Below, piece by piece: positions 61,982 to 64,000 of a stretch of DNA of 64,000 bases. This DNA is from SZUA-35 sp964351995 (GTDB taxonomy: Bacteria > Actinomycetota > Acidimicrobiia > Acidimicrobiales > SZUA-35). How positions within the stretch are numbered: position 1 is the stretch's first letter; every line of letters starts with the position of its first letter. Below the pieces are notes generated by a model. That model was not told the DNA's origin. It was given only the letters and a program-made list of their open reading frames with translations, and searched no databases. Position numbers and translations under genes: made by a program. Where the stretch lies: the NCBI GenBank assembly GCA_964351995.1, contig CAYGQE010000020.1, positions 1 through 64,000 of the forward strand, in the 5' to 3' direction.

Positions 61982-62569
61982 ATGTCGACGACAACAGCAA
62001 TGGACAGCCTCACGATCACCAACGCCGACGATCCCGTCCGGATCGTGATGGTCGACGATGACCCGTCGGAGCACGTGCTCATGCGGGCAGCGGCCAAGGA
62101 GGCGAACATCGCGTCCCACTTCACCTTTTTCGAAGACGGCGCCGATGCACTGCTCCACCTCGCGGGATCGAAGCCGGAGGATCTTCCCGACATCATCGTG
62201 CTCGATCTCCGCATGCCAGGCCTCGATGGCCACAGCACGCTCGACGAATTGCAGGCTGATCCCGTGCTTTGGCAGGTTCCGGTCGTGGTGTTCACGTCTT
62301 CGCCTCGCAAGTCCGACATCGAAACCAGCATCGATCGAGGTGCGGTCTCCTACGTCGTGAAACCGAGCGATTTCGACACCATGGTCCACAACGTCAGCGA
62401 TCTCTGCGATCTCGCTCGCCGTGGTGTGGCTCCACGACAGGTGGACGAGGTGTCCTCCGGTCGGGGCGAGCGCCGCGAGACCATCCAACAAGTCGGTGTG
62501 CTCGTCGAGGACTACCTCCTGCAACTGCAACTCGAATCGGCAGCCCGCAAGGAGCGAGACGAGACCTGA
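61982..62569 (+). CDS. Response regulator with helical C-terminus
   Basis: A 195-residue receiver: VRIVMVDDDPSEHVLMRAAA, phospho-Asp D75 in IIVLDLRMPGLDGHSTL, TSSPRKSDIE and Lys in VVKPSDFD. After the receiver come about 65 residues of charged helix (LARRGVAPRQVDEVSSGRGE, EDYLLQLQLES), not a DNA-binding domain. It may act on a partner kinase. Divergent from the receiver at 61810, sharing its promoter region; the ribosome site is duplicated upstream. Confidence 0.88.
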   Translation: MSTTTAMDSLTITNADDPVRIVMVDDDPSEHVLMRAAAKEANIASHFTFFEDGADALLHLAGSKPEDLPDIIVLDLRMPGLDGHSTLDELQADPVLWQVPVVVFTSSPRKSDIETSIDRGAVSYVVKPSDFDTMVHNVSDLCDLARRGVAPRQVDEVSSGRGERRETIQQVGVLVEDYLLQLQLESAARKERDET

Positions 62570-62580
62570 GCCGAACCTGA

Positions 62581-62600
62581 GACCCGAACGGGGTCGGGTC
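62581..62600. terminator. Hairpin between convergent genes
   Basis: Inverted repeat GACCCGA (62581-62587) and TCGGGTC (62594-62600) with a six-base loop, between the receiver gene and the DUF2817 gene. No T-tract. A candidate two-way terminator. Confidence 0.4.
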
Positions 62601-62639
62601 CTCCCGGGTTCCCTCTCTGCTGATCGCGTCTGCCAGGAC

Positions 62640-63737
62640 TCAGCTCAGGCGCTCCATGCTGGTGGTGACCACCGAGCGGTAGCGGGGCCAACAGGCTTCT
62701 AGCCAGGCGGGGTCATCATCGATGAACGCGCCACGCACCTGTTCACGAATCTGCTTCGCCTCGGGCGAGGTCGGGTCGCCAGAGGCATGAAGCACGGCGT
62801 CGGCTCGCAAGCTCTGGAGCACACTGATCGGGTCAACGGTGCCGTATTCGATGGCCACACCGGTCAGTTCGGTGTCGGGGACGAGCGCACCCACCGAACC
62901 CAGCCAATCGCCCGTCAGGTCAGCGGAGACACTGGCGTCATCCGCCATCGAGATGACGTCGTTCCACCACTCGGTCTGGCGTTGATAGGCATCGCTGGCG
63001 GGCGCATCGGAGCTGATCAGTTCGCCGTGGCTCCACGGACCGAGCCCCGTGTGGAGGTCAATGATGGCCGCCCTATCCACACCTTGCAGTCGCTGGGCGA
63101 GGAACCCGCTGAGCCAGCGATTCGACCAGGTTGGTCCGGTGCCTCCGTAGAAGATGCCGGTCGGATGATCGAACTGTCCGCCGGACACGATCTGCTGCAA
63201 TTCGTCGATGCCGATCTCTTCGAGGGCGGTCATCAACTCCCCGAGTGTTCGCTGCTGGTCCTCGTCGCTCCACGACGGCGGGACCAGAGTTTCGGCGAAG
63301 TCGGCATAGCGGGGATTCGCTGGCTGGGGTTGAGACCAATCACCGAAGTTGCGGTTGAGGTCGACGTTGTCCTCGTTGACCCGCCGCACCCACGAGAACC
63401 CATAGGGGTTCAGTGCGTGGATGAACACCAGCGTTGGACCGTCGGCTCGGTCGGCGTCAGTTGTTTCGAACGAAAGGGTTTCGAGGTGGTGGCGCTGCAG
63501 GGCCGACCCCAAGTAGCCCTCGACGCCGTGCGTCCCGGACACCACGATGACGACGTTGCCCCCTGACTCGGGGCCGACTTCGGCAACATCGACGAACAAC
63601 GGTTCGCCGTCGATCCCCGGCAGCGGGTGCGCCACCGAGGTCAAACGAGCGTTCGCAGCGGCAGCAGCGTCGAGAAACGCAGCCCTGGCATCGGCATAGG
63701 ACGTGCAGAGAGGAGGAATCACGCTCGAATCGTGCAC
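62640..63737 (-). CDS. DUF2817 / M14-type metallocarboxypeptidase-like protein
   Basis: A 365-residue protein of DUF2817, a relative of zinc carboxypeptidases and succinylglutamate desuccinylases. Zinc ligands H70 and E73 in SGTHGVEGYLGSAL, a third His in IDLHTGLG, the NVDLNRNFGDW segment and a late AIEYGT with the catalytic Glu are all present. No signal peptide is visible, so it is probably cytosolic. Family members cleave N-acyl or peptide bonds; the substrate is unknown. Divergent from a lipoprotein gene. Confidence 0.82.
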   Translation of the reverse strand: MHDSSVIPPLCTSYADARAAFLDAAAAANARLTSVAHPLPGIDGEPLFVDVAEVGPESGGNVVIVVSGTHGVEGYLGSALQRHHLETLSFETTDADRADGPTLVFIHALNPYGFSWVRRVNEDNVDLNRNFGDWSQPQPANPRYADFAETLVPPSWSDEDQQRTLGELMTALEEIGIDELQQIVSGGQFDHPTGIFYGGTGPTWSNRWLSGFLAQRLQGVDRAAIIDLHTGLGPWSHGELISSDAPASDAYQRQTEWWNDVISMADDASVSADLTGDWLGSVGALVPDTELTGVAIEYGTVDPISVLQSLRADAVLHASGDPTSPEAKQIREQVRGAFIDDDPAWLEACWPRYRSVVTTSMERLS

Positions 63738-63781
63738 GGCGTCAGAGGGATCTGCAAGCCCGCGACCCCGTCGCTCTCAAA

Positions 63782-63791
63782 TGTACGTACA
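63782..63791. promoter_or_regulatory. Palindrome TGTACGTACA before the lipoprotein gene
   Basis: A perfect 10-base palindrome in the divergent promoter, 10 bases before the lipoprotein ATG at 63802. It could be an operator for an adjacent regulator outside the window. Function unknown. Confidence 0.3.
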
Positions 63792-63801
63792 ATCATCGAC
63801 C

Positions 63802-64000
63802 ATGAGAATGCTCGCCTTCGCCTGCTCCATTGCCCTCCTCGCTGCCAGCTGTTCAGGCTCGAGCGATTCGGCTGCGGACGTCACGACCGACAACGACCAG
63901 TCCAGTACTGCTCAAACCGAAACCGTCGACGCTGCCGGAATTCGCGTCGTGGATGCCGACGAGGCCCTGACGGTGCAAGCCAACCCACCAGAGGATCTCG
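63802..64000 (+). CDS. Lipoprotein, possibly rhodanese-like, truncated by window end
   Basis: The first 66 residues: signal peptide with lipobox ALLAASC, a Ser/Thr/Asp linker (DVTTDNDQSSTAQTETVDAA), then GIRVVDADEALTVQAN. The last segment resembles the start of the rhodanese domains carried by some actinobacterial lipoproteins, but the Cys loop lies beyond the window. The ATG at 63802 is supported by the signal peptide. Confidence 0.6.
   Translation, partial: MRMLAFACSIALLAASCSGSSDSAADVTTDNDQSSTAQTETVDAAGIRVVDADEALTVQANPPEDL

Overview
The window is GC-rich, gene-dense chromosomal DNA from a free-living actinobacterium. The gene content points to the Acidimicrobiia (Ilumatobacter-like lineages), but this is inference. 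It rests on two F420-type LLM oxidoreductases, a conservon-type GTPase signalling operon, a 13E12-type DUF222/HNH element, a Baeyer-Villiger monooxygenase and many acyl-CoA genes. No rRNA, tRNA, CRISPR array, prophage or full insertion sequence was seen. One 100-N scaffold gap lies at 8792-8891 and is flanked by an exact 55-base duplication.

Layout. 1-2318: probable gamma-butyrobetaine/carnitine catabolism (BKACE plus gamma-butyrobetaine-hydroxylase-like gene) with a divergent IclR regulator. 2328-8041: F420/NADP-type oxidoreductase with a divergent TetR, AlkB-like and IPNS-like dioxygenases, DinB-like protein, fused E1 alpha/beta dehydrogenase. 8092-12887: small membrane protein, pyrF 3' fragment at the gap, GNAT, an SDR-BVMO pair, SRPBCC protein. 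12888-14304: decayed DNA with a DUF222/HNH pseudogene. 14355-16820: two MFS exporters. 16944-19898: copper/cytochrome-oxidase assembly operon. 19909-20474: ECF-type sigma gene broken by a 90-bp MITE-like insertion. 20547-23326: CoA-transferase, enoyl-CoA hydratase, hydrolase. 23331-27608: complete conservon core (sensor kinase, roadblock, DUF742, GTPase). 27798-31049: family A DNA polymerase fused to acetyltransferase-like domains. 31130-37454: amino-acid-type ABC importer joined by overlapping stops and starts to two SAH-hydrolase-like genes and an amidohydrolase. 38623-49047: acyl-CoA/terpenoid-like catabolic genes with a sulfatase. 49048-55733: four tandem TPR/histidine-kinase-like paralogues. 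55856-63737: ilvD, a two-component island, and a DUF2817 peptidase-like protein. The window ends in a truncated lipoprotein gene.

How genes work together. Many neighbours share ATGA or GTGA overlaps, so tight translational coupling is the rule. The strongest candidates for something undescribed are the four-paralogue TPR/degenerate-kinase array, the transporter-SAHH-SAHH-deaminase operon, and the exonuclease-polymerase-GNAT fusion. The sigma-factor gene interrupted by a small TA-flanked element is the clearest recent mutational event. All family assignments come from reading motifs by eye; no database search was run.
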